64,000 bases of DNA from Prevotella lacticifex (GTDB taxonomy: Bacteria > Bacteroidota > Bacteroidia > Bacteroidales > Bacteroidaceae), in contig NZ_BPTV01000001.1 in the NCBI RefSeq assembly GCF_019973375.1, positions 1,054,001 to 1,118,000 on the forward strand. Reading direction: 5' to 3'. The translations under genes were made by a program, and so were the position numbers. Within the stretch, counting starts at the first letter, position 1; each line of letters starts with the position of its first letter. Below the pieces are notes generated by a model. The model worked only from the letters and a program-made list of their open reading frames with translations, was not told where the DNA came from and ran no database searches. This document shows positions 16,311 to 25,444 of the stretch, one piece after another.

Positions 16311-17717
16311 TTATTTTTTCTTGTTTCTTTGTTCTATCTCCTTATTTATGTTGTCGATAACCTCGTCGGTCAGTTCATATTTCGATATGATGAACATTGC
16401 CAGGATAAGCAGCAGAGCCGGAATGACGCATACGAGCCACAATATTCCCTGCTGTGCTAATGGCGACTGCTCCACGGCGTTGTCCTTATCGAAGTGGACG
16501 AAGCTCAGGACCAGTCCGGGAACTACGCCTCCGAGTGCCATCCCGGCCTTGTAGAAGATGCCTGTGAGGGCATTAACGATACCCGAAATACGGCGATTCG
16601 TGGTGTATTCGGCGTAGGAGATAACCTCCGGAACGAGAGCCCACATATATCCTGTAGCCACGATGACACCCGTCGACTTGATGAATTGTGCAGCGTAGAC
16701 GAGCCAGAGCTGCGACCTCAGAGCGGGCACTATGGAGACGATATAGAGTATAGCCATACCCACGATAGCCACGGACAGGAATACGTAGAACATCTGTTGC
16801 TTGCCTATTTTACGCTTTATCGCTGGTACGAGCGGCATGAAAATGAATGCCGGTACGGAGCCGAGACCCATGAAAATGGCCATGTCGTTGGTAGAGCCGT
16901 GGACGTTGTAGATCATGTAATAGCTTCCTGCCGAGTTGCCGACGGCCATCATCGCGAAGGCAGTGATAAAGAAGAACGCTAAGATTCTGAGCGGTTTGTT
17001 CCTTACGAACTCCTCCCAAAGGTCGCTGACCTTCACGTTCGCTGTCTGACTCTTGTCCATCACGACGCGCTCCTCAGTCTGAGAGAAACAGAACAACAGC
17101 AGGGCCAGTCCCACCACAGCGTATATTGCCATCGTTATAAACCATGCGTTGGCATCCTCCTTGGTATTCATTTTCCCGTCGGGCGAGAGTGCCGCGACGA
17201 GGATTGGGATACCTAATGAGACCGCTAAACCACCGCAGTTGGCCATGAACATGCGCACTGAGGTGAGCACGGTAATCTCGTTGGTGTCGCGGGTCAGACT
17301 GGAGTTCAGTGCTCCGTAGGGCACATTGACGAGCGTGTAGCACATCGACATGCCCACGTACGTCAGATAAGCGTAGAGCAGCGACCCCGAAAAGCCGTTC
17401 CAGAAACACAAGATGGCAAATCCCGACAGTGGAATGCCGCCGAGGATGAGGTACGACCGGTACTTTCCCCACCTCGGTTCGTGCTTGTCGACAAATGTCC
17501 CCACGACAGGATCCCAGAGCACGTCGACGAGGCGGACGATGAGGAACATGAATGCAGCTGCCTTCGGGTCGATGCCGAAGACATTGGTGTAGAAAAGGAG
17601 CAGGTACATCGCTATGGTTTGATAAATCAGATTCTGAGCCAGATCGCCAGCCCCGAAACCTATGCGCTGTAGCCAGTTGAGATGGTAGAAACCATGTTGT
17701 TCGTTAGTTTGAGCCAT
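16311..17717 (-). CDS. GPH-family sugar:cation symporter (xylo-oligosaccharide importer)
   Basis: A 468-aa inner-membrane protein with about 12 transmembrane segments, of the MelB/XynB GPH family. Signatures: GFGAGDLAQNLIYQ, RLVDVLWDPVVGTFVDKHEPRWGKYRSY (conserved Asp and Arg of the cation site) and the LVNVPYGALNSSLT motif. Placement between an esterase and xylanase/xylosidase genes indicates uptake of xylobiose or longer xylo-oligomers with Na+ or H+. It starts 84 nt after the SGNH esterase stop. Confidence 0.92.
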   Translation of the reverse strand: MAQTNEQHGFYHLNWLQRIGFGAGDLAQNLIYQTIAMYLLLFYTNVFGIDPKAAAFMFLIVRLVDVLWDPVVGTFVDKHEPRWGKYRSYLILGGIPLSGFAILCFWNGFSGSLLYAYLTYVGMSMCYTLVNVPYGALNSSLTRDTNEITVLTSVRMFMANCGGLAVSLGIPILVAALSPDGKMNTKEDANAWFITMAIYAVVGLALLLFCFSQTEERVVMDKSQTANVKVSDLWEEFVRNKPLRILAFFFITAFAMMAVGNSAGSYYMIYNVHGSTNDMAIFMGLGSVPAFIFMPLVPAIKRKIGKQQMFYVFLSVAIVGMAILYIVSIVPALRSQLWLVYAAQFIKSTGVIVATGYMWALVPEVISYAEYTTNRRISGIVNALTGIFYKAGMALGGVVPGLVLSFVHFDKDNAVEQSPLAQQGILWLVCVIPALLLILAMFIISKYELTDEVIDNINKEIEQRNKKK

Positions 17718-17801
17718 TGTTCAAGTATAGTTAAGTCATTCTTTATTTTATTCTGTAGTATGCGACGGTTACTCAGTAGAGCGAGTTTCGGTCTCCGGTG
17801 T

Positions 17802-19175
17802 CTATCGTCGGATGATTCCGGCAGCATATTCTCCCATGACCCGATAGCCTTCGGCGTTGAGGTGAAGCCAGTCTTCGGAGTATTCATCCTTTAACTTTTC
17901 CGGGTCCTTGGGGTCTCTGACGAGTTTGTCGAAGTCGATAAGGGTATTGCGGTAAGTCTTTCTTATCCAACTGTTTATGCGTTGGCGTGCCTTCTCGTGG
18001 TTCTTGGAGAACCATGCGTTGCCCTTTGTAGGAGTGATGGTAGCCACGTACACCTCTATGCCCTTTGCCCTTGCATAGTCGGTTATCTGCCGGTAAGCTT
18101 CGGCCAACCGCTCAGCGAGACTGTCGGGCGATAGCTTGCTCGTTCCTATATCGTTCGTTCCTTCGAATATAATCAGCTTCTTTATTCCCGAGTGGAACGC
18201 CATCTCATCGCGATAACGTTTCAGCAGCGGGTCGCTGATGCCCCCTTCCAACACGCAGTTGCCCCCAATGCCGAGGTTGATTACGCCATATTCCGGTTCG
18301 ATGACGCCATCTGTCGGTCCGATGCCGCCATTTTTTGGTCCTTTTCCGCATTCAGCCGGTTTGTCTGAGGTGCATTTTGCCGTTTCGTTAGCGCAATGTC
18401 TTGGCCTGTTCTCGCAGACGTTATGATTCCCGCAGCAATTTCCCTGCTTTCCGGCCAGTGCTGTTGCCATCATGTCGGTCCACCTGTTCTGTGCGTTTGT
18501 CGTCGTTCCGCGTCCGTCGGTGATGCTGTTTCCGAGTACGGCCACGGCCTGCCGACAGCTTCTGACGTCCAGCGAAAGGATGTTGTACCAATGGTCCGTC
18601 TTCTCGACGACGACTAAAGAATCGGCTGGTCCGGCCTCTTCCGCAGCGATATACGTTGTCGTCCGCGACCCCCGGTGCGACGTGGCGTGCTCCGGAACCA
18701 TCCCTCCGTAGGTTATTGTTATGGCCAGATTCCTCATCGGTCTGACACGGAAAGGAATGGCATCCGACGTGACGTTGGCTCCCGCGGCTATCGTTACGTG
18801 GCGTTGACCGGCGAAAGTCAGGAAAGCCGCATGGTCCTTATATATATAAGGTGTACTGCCGTTGTCGGTAATTATCTTCCCCATCTTTGCGTCTTTCACT
18901 ACCGTGTCGACCGACCAGGCTATGTAAATCTGCTTTATTTCGACCGGTTCAGTGCTGTGGAAATTTGACAACCGCAGTCGGATTGTGTCTCCGCCAATCG
19001 ACGGGCGGATAACCTCGCGGATTGTCTTTCCCGCCAACGTGCTCTTCGGCATGTCGCCCTGTCCGGTAAATTCCGGCGAAGTGCCCCATGTTGTAGTCCA
19101 ACCCATGTTGCATGTCGTCTGCGCACCGGCCATTGCCGATACCATGATGAGTATTGAAAGGATAATTTTTCTCAT
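17802..19175 (-). CDS. Secreted SGNH/GDSL esterase (likely acetylxylan esterase) with a Cys-rich insertion
   Basis: 457 aa with signal peptide (1-18). Residues 25-200 form an N-terminal beta-sandwich-like region; the SGNH domain follows: GNSITDG (Ser217), GIGGN (303-306), GTNDIG (339-344) and DWLHL (Asp435, His438). In the xylan context it probably removes acetyl groups. Odd: between the first helix of the SGNH domain and the GVINLG strand there is an insertion (about 244-295) with six Cys between 247 and 276, ending in two extra copies of the 7-residue unit that includes GVINLG (282-288, 289-295, 296-302). Exported Cys pairs might form disulfides. First gene of the xylan minus operon; comparable to XynE of P. 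bryantii (from memory). Confidence 0.85.
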   Translation of the reverse strand: MRKIILSILIMVSAMAGAQTTCNMGWTTTWGTSPEFTGQGDMPKSTLAGKTIREVIRPSIGGDTIRLRLSNFHSTEPVEIKQIYIAWSVDTVVKDAKMGKIITDNGSTPYIYKDHAAFLTFAGQRHVTIAAGANVTSDAIPFRVRPMRNLAITITYGGMVPEHATSHRGSRTTTYIAAEEAGPADSLVVVEKTDHWYNILSLDVRSCRQAVAVLGNSITDGRGTTTNAQNRWTDMMATALAGKQGNCCGNHNVCENRPRHCANETAKCTSDKPAECGKGPKNGGIGPTDGVIEPEYGVINLGIGGNCVLEGGISDPLLKRYRDEMAFHSGIKKLIIFEGTNDIGTSKLSPDSLAERLAEAYRQITDYARAKGIEVYVATITPTKGNAWFSKNHEKARQRINSWIRKTYRNTLIDFDKLVRDPKDPEKLKDEYSEDWLHLNAEGYRVMGEYAAGIIRR

Positions 19176-19200
19176 TTCAAATTTAGTCTTTAGTTGCTTG

Positions 19201-19208
19201 CAAAGTTA
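19201..19208 (-). promoter_or_regulatory. -7 box of the esterase-symporter-xylanase-GH43 operon
   Basis: TAACTTTG on minus (CAAAGTTA on plus), 25 nt before the SGNH start codon. Confidence 0.7.
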
Positions 19209-19245
19209 GTAAAATAGCGTTATACTCAGCGTAGTATTCGTGCCA

Positions 19246-19296
19246 GAGTCGTTTCTATTTGTCTCATAGGGCCAAAAGAGGGTCGTTTCAATTTGT
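19246..19296. promoter_or_regulatory. 17-bp direct repeat between the divergent xylan regulator and xylan operon (candidate operator)
   Basis: GAGTCGTTTCTATTTGT (19246-19262) and GGGTCGTTTCAATTTGT (19280-19296) differ at two of 17 positions, with starts 34 bp apart (about three helical turns). They sit between the two divergent -7 boxes; the second copy ends 12 nt before the regulator's -7. AraC-type output domains bind direct repeats, so this is a plausible site for the neighbouring hybrid regulator. Binding is inference. Confidence 0.55.
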
Positions 19297-19308
19297 TTTT
19301 CTTTGATT

Positions 19309-19316
19309 TAATTTTG
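19309..19316 (+). promoter_or_regulatory. -7 box of the hybrid two-component regulator gene
   Basis: TAATTTTG, matching TAnnTTTG. Transcription should begin near 19322-19325, which favours the ATG at 19352 over a TTG at 19322. Confidence 0.55.
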
Positions 19317-19351
19317 GCAATTTGAAGAAATACGCTAATTTTGTCGCTGTA

Positions 19352-22300
19352 ATGTTGAAAACCTATTTGAAACCGATCAATCTGCTACCGCTCCTGGTAG
19401 TGTCAGCGTTGCTTGCTTTTGCAGGTAGCGGTCATATCTTCACGTCCGGCAAATTGTCGAGCTCACTCATCAATTGTGTTGCCCAGGACCGTTACGGCTA
19501 CATCTGGGTAGGTACCGAATATGGTCTGAACAAGTTCGACGGATACAATTTTTCCACCTATTTATATAATAGCTCCGACGAGCGCAGCATCACCGACAAC
19601 ACCATCACCGACTTCCTTGTCGACCACAGCGGCCGGCTGTGGATAGGCAGTGCGAAGGGATTGATGCGCTACGACTATCACGGCAACGACTTTGTGCGTT
19701 ATCCTTTCCCCGACGGCCGCCACCCCCGCGTCTATTCCCTCTTCGAGAACCGGCAGGGCGATATCCTCATCGGGTCGGCAGGCTACGGTCTCTATGCCGT
19801 GAAGCACGGTACGGACAGGGTCGTTCATGAGCAGGAATATTCCCGTCGCGACTCCGACGACTTCTTCACACATATCTATGATGATGGCCGCGGCAACCTC
19901 TGGCAGAGCAGCCATGTCAGTCTGTTCACCCGTTTTGCGCGCAGCGGACACCGCATGGTGGCCCACGACTATAACTCACCCGTCGGTGCTCCGGTGGCTT
20001 TCCTTCCCCGTCGCGACGGCCGTCTGCTCCTTGTCTGTATGGAAGGCTTTGTCGTCTACGACTATTCCACCGACAAGATTAGTCCTGCCGACTACGACCT
20101 TGGCGGCTATAAAGGTCATGTGACCATCAATGCAGCCACCTTCGACAAGCGTGGCAACCTATTTATCGGTACCTCAGAGAACGGCGTTCTCGTGGCCCCG
20201 GCTGGTCGTGACACCTTCGTTCCCTACTCGCAGCCCACTGCCGACGGTTTCGACCTCACCACATCGTATGCCAAGGACCTCATGTTCGACAAGGACGACA
20301 ACCTGTGGGTAGGCTGCTACCGCAAGGGCCTCTATCTCGCCAACGACGAATCGTCGTCGTTTTCGAGCTGGAGTTTCTCCCGACAGAACTATTCCATAGG
20401 CAGCAGCGTATCGTCGCTGGCCCGCGGCGACAACGGCACCATGTGGTGCACCGTGCAGAACAGCGGTGTCTTCCAGTTTAATGCCGACGGGAAAATCACC
20501 GCTCATCTGCCTTCGCCCAATGGTACCGGCATCATCTACCGCGACGGACAGGGCCACTACTGGGTCGGCAGCGGCAACGGCCTTTACAGCTACGACATTG
20601 CCACCGGTGCCGCACAGAGGAGGCTGAGCTACTCGAGCGACGGCACATACTGCATGGCCGACGACGGCCGTGGCACCCTTTTCGTCTCCGTCTACAGCAA
20701 GGGACTCTACGTCTACGACACTAATACGGGTCAGACCCGCATCTTCAATATGACCCAGCGTGGCCCCCACGGCTACCTGTGCAACGACTGGGTGAGGTCG
20801 ATGACCGTCGATCACACCGGACTGCTGTGGATAGGAACATCGAACGGCGTCGCCTGCATGAACCCAAAGACTATGGCTTTCGACACCTTCGGAAAGCAGT
20901 ATTTCCTCCACGACGTACAGACCAACTACCTCTGCGAGGACAATAACGGCGACATACTTATCGGAACGGATAACGGCCTCTACGTTTTTCAGCGCTCTGA
21001 GCGTCGCGTTGTGGCCTTCCCGGGAGCCGATGTTCTTCGTGGCAAGCAGATTTGCGGTATCGCCATCGACCGCTCCGGCGACCTGTGGATAAGCACGACG
21101 ATGGGCATTTGGCAGTATGACCGCCGTCACCGTCAGTTCCTCGGTCATATCATCGGCAACGGACTGATGTCGAGCGAGTATGCCCAGGGCGCCGTGCTCC
21201 ACGATGCCGACGACCGCATAGCCTTCGGTACCGGCGACGGAATAACCACTTTCTACCCCGACAACGTGCGCCACCGCCGCATGCACCTCGGCAAAGTTTA
21301 CCTCACGGCATTCATCGTCGACGGCAAGCCGATAGACTGTCTGTCAGACAATTTCACCATTCCTTACTCCGAGAATACCTTCACCCTTCAGTTCTCCCTC
21401 CTGAACTACAAGAACCCCGGCGACGTAAGCTTCCAGTATCGCATCAATGGTGGCGAGTGGCAGCTCAACGACGAGGGCAATAACTCCATTCCGTTCGTCA
21501 AGCTCCAGCCCGGAAAGTATGTCATCGACGTACGGGCCTATGAGAGCGGAGTGTGCTCCGACAAGGTGCGCACCATCACTATCAGCGTCAGTCCTCCATG
21601 GTATCTGTCGCCCTTAGCCATCATTATCTACATCCTTATAGCTGCCGGAATTGTCGTGTTCGTATTCTACTCCTATTCACGTCGCAAGAGAACTGAGCTC
21701 GAGGAGTCGAAAATGCGGTTCCTCATTGATGCCACCCACGACATCAAATCGCCGCTGACGCTCATCGTCGGACCCCTCAACCGCCTCAAGGCCCGTCTTG
21801 CCGACGACGAGGAGAGTCAGAAATACATCAGCACCATCGACCATAACGCCAACCGGCTGCTCATCCTTGTCAACCAGATTCTCGACGAACGGAAAATCGA
21901 CAAGAACCAGATGCGCCTCCAGTGTCAGGATACTGAGATGGTGGCCTTCGTGGCTAATATCTGCAATCTCTTCCGCACCGTCGTCGAGGAGCGCAATATC
22001 CAGTTGCGCTTTGTGGCCAACACCAATGAGATTCATGCCTGGGTCGACCGGATAAACTTCGATAAGGTGGTGTCTAACCTACTGTCCAATGCCGTGAAGT
22101 ACACCTTCGACGGCGGCACTATCGACGTTGTTGTCGACAGCGACGGCACCAATTTCCACCTCGATGTTATGGATACCGGCATCGGACTGAAGGACGAGAT
22201 TGTCGGAAAGGTCTTCGACCGCTTCTTCCGTGGTGCCGAAACTCCCGGTCTCCACATCGAGGGCACCGGCATCGGCCTCAACCTCTGCCGCAATATCGTG

Positions 22301-23284
22301 CGCATGCATGGTGGCACCATTACCGCCGCCAACCGCCACGACGTGGCGCACGGAGCGGTGTTCACCGTCGCCATTCCCCTCGGCAACGCCCATCTCAAGC
22401 CAGAGGAGATTGTCACCGCCGACGACCTCGTGCCCGCCGTGCGCAGCACCGCCTCGGCAAGCAAGAACTACCGCATCCTTGTTGTCGACGACGACCGTGA
22501 GATTGCCCTATACATCAATAACGAACTGTCGCACTGGTACCGCTTCGACTACAGTCCGAACGGCAAGGACGCACTGAAGAAACTCCTCACCGACACCTAC
22601 GATGTGGTCATCTCCGACGTTAAGATGCCCGAGATGGACGGTATCACGTTGCTGAAGAAGATCAAGAACAACAGCAATATCAGCGACATTCCCGTCATCC
22701 TCCTGACCTCAAAAGCTGATGCCGCCGATAAACTCGAGGGCCTGAAGCGCGGTGCCGACGCCTATCTGTCCAAGCCTTTCGACATGGACGAGCTCCACGT
22801 GCTTATCGACAACCTCGTCGGCAACGTTCGCCGCCTCCGCGGAAAGTACTCTGGTGCGCAGGAACAGAAGGACAAAGTGGAGAATGTGGCCGTCCGCGGC
22901 AACGACGACGTGCTCATGGAACGCATCATGAATGTCGTCAACAAGCACATCTCCGAGCCCGACTTCAACGTCGAGGTCCTCACCCGTGACGTGGGTATCA
23001 GCCGTGCCCAGCTCCACCGTAAGATGAAAGAGATGACCGGAATCTCCGCCGGCGAGTTCATCCGCAACCTCCGTCTCGAGCAGGCTGCGCGGCTCATTGC
23101 CGAGGGCAACATCAATATCACGCAGGTGGCCTTCGCTGTCGGGTTCAACAACCAGGCCCACTTCTCCACCGTGTTTAAGAAACACTACGGTGTAACGCCT
23201 ACGGAATACAGCGAGAAACATACGGGCGCGACTGCGAAAAATACTGACACCGCTGATGGGACCGACCAAACGGGCTTGCAATAA
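19352..23284 (+). CDS. Hybrid two-component system regulator of xylan utilization (XynR-like)
   Basis: 1310 aa from ATG 19352; an in-frame TTG at 19322 lies 6 nt after the -7 box and is unlikely. Order of domains: N-terminal signal anchor (about 8-25); periplasmic two-component propellers (about 35-660, repeated Reg_prop strands such as GYIWVGTEYGLNKFDG); Y_Y_Y domain (about 670-745); one transmembrane helix (about 750-775); HisKA with THDIKSPL (His796); HATPase (NLLSNAVKYT, GTGIGLNL); receiver domain with Asp1089 (ISDVKMPEMDG); C-terminal AraC helix-turn-helix. It senses xylo-oligosaccharides in the periplasm and activates xylan genes (inference from family and neighbours). The last codons (GGC TTG CAA TAA) overlap the start of repeat copy C. 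Confidence 0.93.
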   Translation: MLKTYLKPINLLPLLVVSALLAFAGSGHIFTSGKLSSSLINCVAQDRYGYIWVGTEYGLNKFDGYNFSTYLYNSSDERSITDNTITDFLVDHSGRLWIGSAKGLMRYDYHGNDFVRYPFPDGRHPRVYSLFENRQGDILIGSAGYGLYAVKHGTDRVVHEQEYSRRDSDDFFTHIYDDGRGNLWQSSHVSLFTRFARSGHRMVAHDYNSPVGAPVAFLPRRDGRLLLVCMEGFVVYDYSTDKISPADYDLGGYKGHVTINAATFDKRGNLFIGTSENGVLVAPAGRDTFVPYSQPTADGFDLTTSYAKDLMFDKDDNLWVGCYRKGLYLANDESSSFSSWSFSRQNYSIGSSVSSLARGDNGTMWCTVQNSGVFQFNADGKITAHLPSPNGTGIIYRDGQGHYWVGSGNGLYSYDIATGAAQRRLSYSSDGTYCMADDGRGTLFVSVYSKGLYVYDTNTGQTRIFNMTQRGPHGYLCNDWVRSMTVDHTGLLWIGTSNGVACMNPKTMAFDTFGKQYFLHDVQTNYLCEDNNGDILIGTDNGLYVFQRSERRVVAFPGADVLRGKQICGIAIDRSGDLWISTTMGIWQYDRRHRQFLGHIIGNGLMSSEYAQGAVLHDADDRIAFGTGDGITTFYPDNVRHRRMHLGKVYLTAFIVDGKPIDCLSDNFTIPYSENTFTLQFSLLNYKNPGDVSFQYRINGGEWQLNDEGNNSIPFVKLQPGKYVIDVRAYESGVCSDKVRTITISVSPPWYLSPLAIIIYILIAAGIVVFVFYSYSRRKRTELEESKMRFLIDATHDIKSPLTLIVGPLNRLKARLADDEESQKYISTIDHNANRLLILVNQILDERKIDKNQMRLQCQDTEMVAFVANICNLFRTVVEERNIQLRFVANTNEIHAWVDRINFDKVVSNLLSNAVKYTFDGGTIDVVVDSDGTNFHLDVMDTGIGLKDEIVGKVFDRFFRGAETPGLHIEGTGIGLNLCRNIVRMHGGTITAANRHDVAHGAVFTVAIPLGNAHLKPEEIVTADDLVPAVRSTASASKNYRILVVDDDREIALYINNELSHWYRFDYSPNGKDALKKLLTDTYDVVISDVKMPEMDGITLLKKIKNNSNISDIPVILLTSKADAADKLEGLKRGADAYLSKPFDMDELHVLIDNLVGNVRRLRGKYSGAQEQKDKVENVAVRGNDDVLMERIMNVVNKHISEPDFNVEVLTRDVGISRAQLHRKMKEMTGISAGEFIRNLRLEQAARLIAEGNINITQVAFAVGFNNQAHFSTVFKKHYGVTPTEYSEKHTGATAKNTDTADGTDQTGLQ

Positions 23285-23428
23285 AGGCCGTTTCGCGTTG
23301 CAAAACGGTCCATTTCGCACGATGAAACGGTCTGTTTCGCAACGCCAAAAAGGCCGTTTTGCGGAGCTGCTGATAATCAGCGAGTTACAAGCTCGGTTTT
23401 GGCACTGTTTGAGTTGAATAAAAGTGCG
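23271..23428 (+). repeat. Palindromic intergenic repeat, copy C (overlaps regulator stop codon)
   Basis: CGGGCTTGCA at 23271 aligns with CGGGCTTGCG just before the core of copy A. The core has at least three units (GGCCGTTTCGC, AAAACGGTCC, GAAACGGTCTGTTTCGC), and TGATAATCAGCGAGTTACAA matches the right flank of the other copies. It is on plus, like the regulator gene whose stop it contains. Confidence 0.8.
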
Positions 23429-23502
23429 AAAAAAACTTACACTGGTCCTCGTGACCATAATATAGATTAAACCATTACAGACGAAAAATCTTTCTTACTG
23501 AT

Positions 23503-25395
23503 ATGAAAAGAATCCTCTTTCTCCTTGTGACAGCTCTCGTCGTTGTCACGTCGTCGGCCGACAACGGCCACAGCGCCTGGATGGGCGATTTCCTCGACAT
23601 GACAGCCAGTCAGGTGCAGGGCTACTGGCGCGCTAATGGCTACGATTTTGCCGTCGACAGCTCATTGCCGTCCGAAGGCTATACAGTCAAAGGCACCTCC
23701 GTCCGTGGCGGCAGCGACATAGCCCTGCTCTATGCCTCCTACGAGCTTATGCGGCAGAAATGCTGCGGCAAGATGCACGATGCCGCAGCGTCGCCGAAGT
23801 TCAAGTATCGTATCCTCAACCACTGGGATAACCTCGACGGCAGCATCGAACGCGGATATGCCGGGAAGAGCATTTTCTGGCACACAGGACTCAAACGGCA
23901 GCAGTGGAGAACCCGCATTGAGGAGTATGCCCGTCTCAACGCCTCGGTAGGCATCAACGGAGCTGTGCTCGACAATGTCAACGCCAGTCCGAAGGTCCTC
24001 ACAACCGAATATCTCGACACGGTGAAGGCCATAGCCGACATCATGCGCCCATACGGTGTGAGGGTCTATCTGGCCATCAATTTCGCCTCGCCGATGGCCC
24101 TTGGTGCCACGTCGACGGCCGATCCCCTCGACAGTGGTGTCAAAGCGTGGTGGAAAGCCAAGGCTAAGGAGATTTACGCATTGATTCCCGACTTTGGCGG
24201 TTTCCTCGTCAAGGCCAATTCCGAGGGACAGCCCGGTCCCTTCGACTACGGCCGCACCCATGCCGATGGTGCCAACATGCTTGCCGATGCCCTGCACCCT
24301 TACGGTGGAATAGTGATGTGGCGCAGCTTCGTTTACGGCTCCCGCCACAAGGGTGAGGACCGTGTCATGCAGGCCGTTTCCGAGTTTAAGGACCTCGACG
24401 GCAAATTTCGCGATAATGTCATCCTCCAGAGCAAGAATGGTCCGCTCGACTTTCAGCCGCGAGAGCCCTACGCTCCAATCTTCGACAATATGAAGAAGAC
24501 CGCGCAGTGGGTTGAATTCCAGGTTACGCAGGAGTATACCGGACAGTCGAAGCATCTTGTCTATCTCGCCCCGATGTGGAAAGAATTCTTCTCCTTCGTC
24601 AGTGCCGACAGCCTCAGGGGCGTGGCCGGTGTGAGCAATGTGGGCAACGATGCCAACTGGTGTGGTCATCCGTTCTCGCAGGCCAACTGGTATGCCTTCG
24701 GACGACTGGCCTGGGACCCCTCGCTGACGTCGAAGGCCATTGCCCATGAGTGGCTGAAGATGACCTTCGAGGAGAGCTCCAACCGCTACTTCTACGATTC
24801 TATGACATCCGTAATGGAGCGTTCGCGCGAGATGTGCGTCGACTATATGATGCCTTTGGGCCTTCATCACATCTTTAAGTTCGACCATCATTATGGTCCG
24901 GAACCCGACGGTTTCAAGGCCGAATATCCCATCGAGTGGTGCCCCGTCTACTATCACAAGGCCGACTCGCTCGGTGTTGGCTTCGACCGCAGTTCCAAGG
25001 GCACTGGTGCCGTGGGGCAGTATCGTGAGCCCTACCGATCGCTCTACGACAACCTCTCGACTTGTCCGGAGCAGTATCTGCTATGGTTCCACCACGTGGC
25101 ATGGAACTATAGGATGAAGAATGGTAAGACCCTGTGGGACAATCTCTGCGCCCGCTATACACGGGGAGTGAAAGCTGTAGAGACAACACTGATGACGTGG
25201 AAACTCATGCGCTCGATATTCGTCGACGACTGCGACGAAGACCGGTGGAATGAGGTCGACAGTCTGCTGACGATACAACTCGGCAACGCTCAGGAGTGGA
25301 AGGACGTCTGTCTCGACTACTTCCATCAGTTCAGCCGCATGCCCCTGCCGGCCGAAGGAGAAGGTACAGTGGCACCAGTGGCCACGAGAGAATGA
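23503..25395 (+). CDS. aguA: GH67 alpha-glucuronidase
   Basis: A 630-aa exported enzyme with signal peptide (1-19), removing (4-O-methyl)glucuronic acid from the non-reducing end of xylo-oligosaccharides. GH67 signature RILNHWDNLDGSIERGYAG at 103-121. Likely catalytic residues: acid Glu241 (NSEGQPGP), and Asp316 (DFQPREP) with Glu344 (VTQEYTGQ). The 28-residue spacing of the last two equals that of the known base pair (Asp364/Glu392) in Geobacillus AguA. The domain order is the usual GH67N, GH67 barrel, C-terminal helical domain. It follows the regulator gene by 218 nt containing repeat C; I see no clear -7 box. GH35 follows after 49 nt, probably in the same transcript. Confidence 0.92.
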   Translation: MKRILFLLVTALVVVTSSADNGHSAWMGDFLDMTASQVQGYWRANGYDFAVDSSLPSEGYTVKGTSVRGGSDIALLYASYELMRQKCCGKMHDAAASPKFKYRILNHWDNLDGSIERGYAGKSIFWHTGLKRQQWRTRIEEYARLNASVGINGAVLDNVNASPKVLTTEYLDTVKAIADIMRPYGVRVYLAINFASPMALGATSTADPLDSGVKAWWKAKAKEIYALIPDFGGFLVKANSEGQPGPFDYGRTHADGANMLADALHPYGGIVMWRSFVYGSRHKGEDRVMQAVSEFKDLDGKFRDNVILQSKNGPLDFQPREPYAPIFDNMKKTAQWVEFQVTQEYTGQSKHLVYLAPMWKEFFSFVSADSLRGVAGVSNVGNDANWCGHPFSQANWYAFGRLAWDPSLTSKAIAHEWLKMTFEESSNRYFYDSMTSVMERSREMCVDYMMPLGLHHIFKFDHHYGPEPDGFKAEYPIEWCPVYYHKADSLGVGFDRSSKGTGAVGQYREPYRSLYDNLSTCPEQYLLWFHHVAWNYRMKNGKTLWDNLCARYTRGVKAVETTLMTWKLMRSIFVDDCDEDRWNEVDSLLTIQLGNAQEWKDVCLDYFHQFSRMPLPAEGEGTVAPVATRE

Positions 25396-25444
25396 ACAAG
25401 AAAAAATACCGACAATTCCAACCTGAAACCATTTATCCTGACTT

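Noticed and set aside
19322..19351. TTG start giving a 10-residue longer hybrid regulator
   Set aside because: It lies 6 nt after the predicted -7 box, so it would be at or before the transcription start; the ATG at 19352 gives a normal signal anchor.
20174..21286. Long open frame on the minus strand inside the regulator gene (also 23662-24957, 25463-26686, 40300-41646, 42128-43081)
   Set aside because: These are antisense shadows in GC-rich, codon-biased genes; the plus-strand proteins are clear family members and the antisense products match nothing I know.
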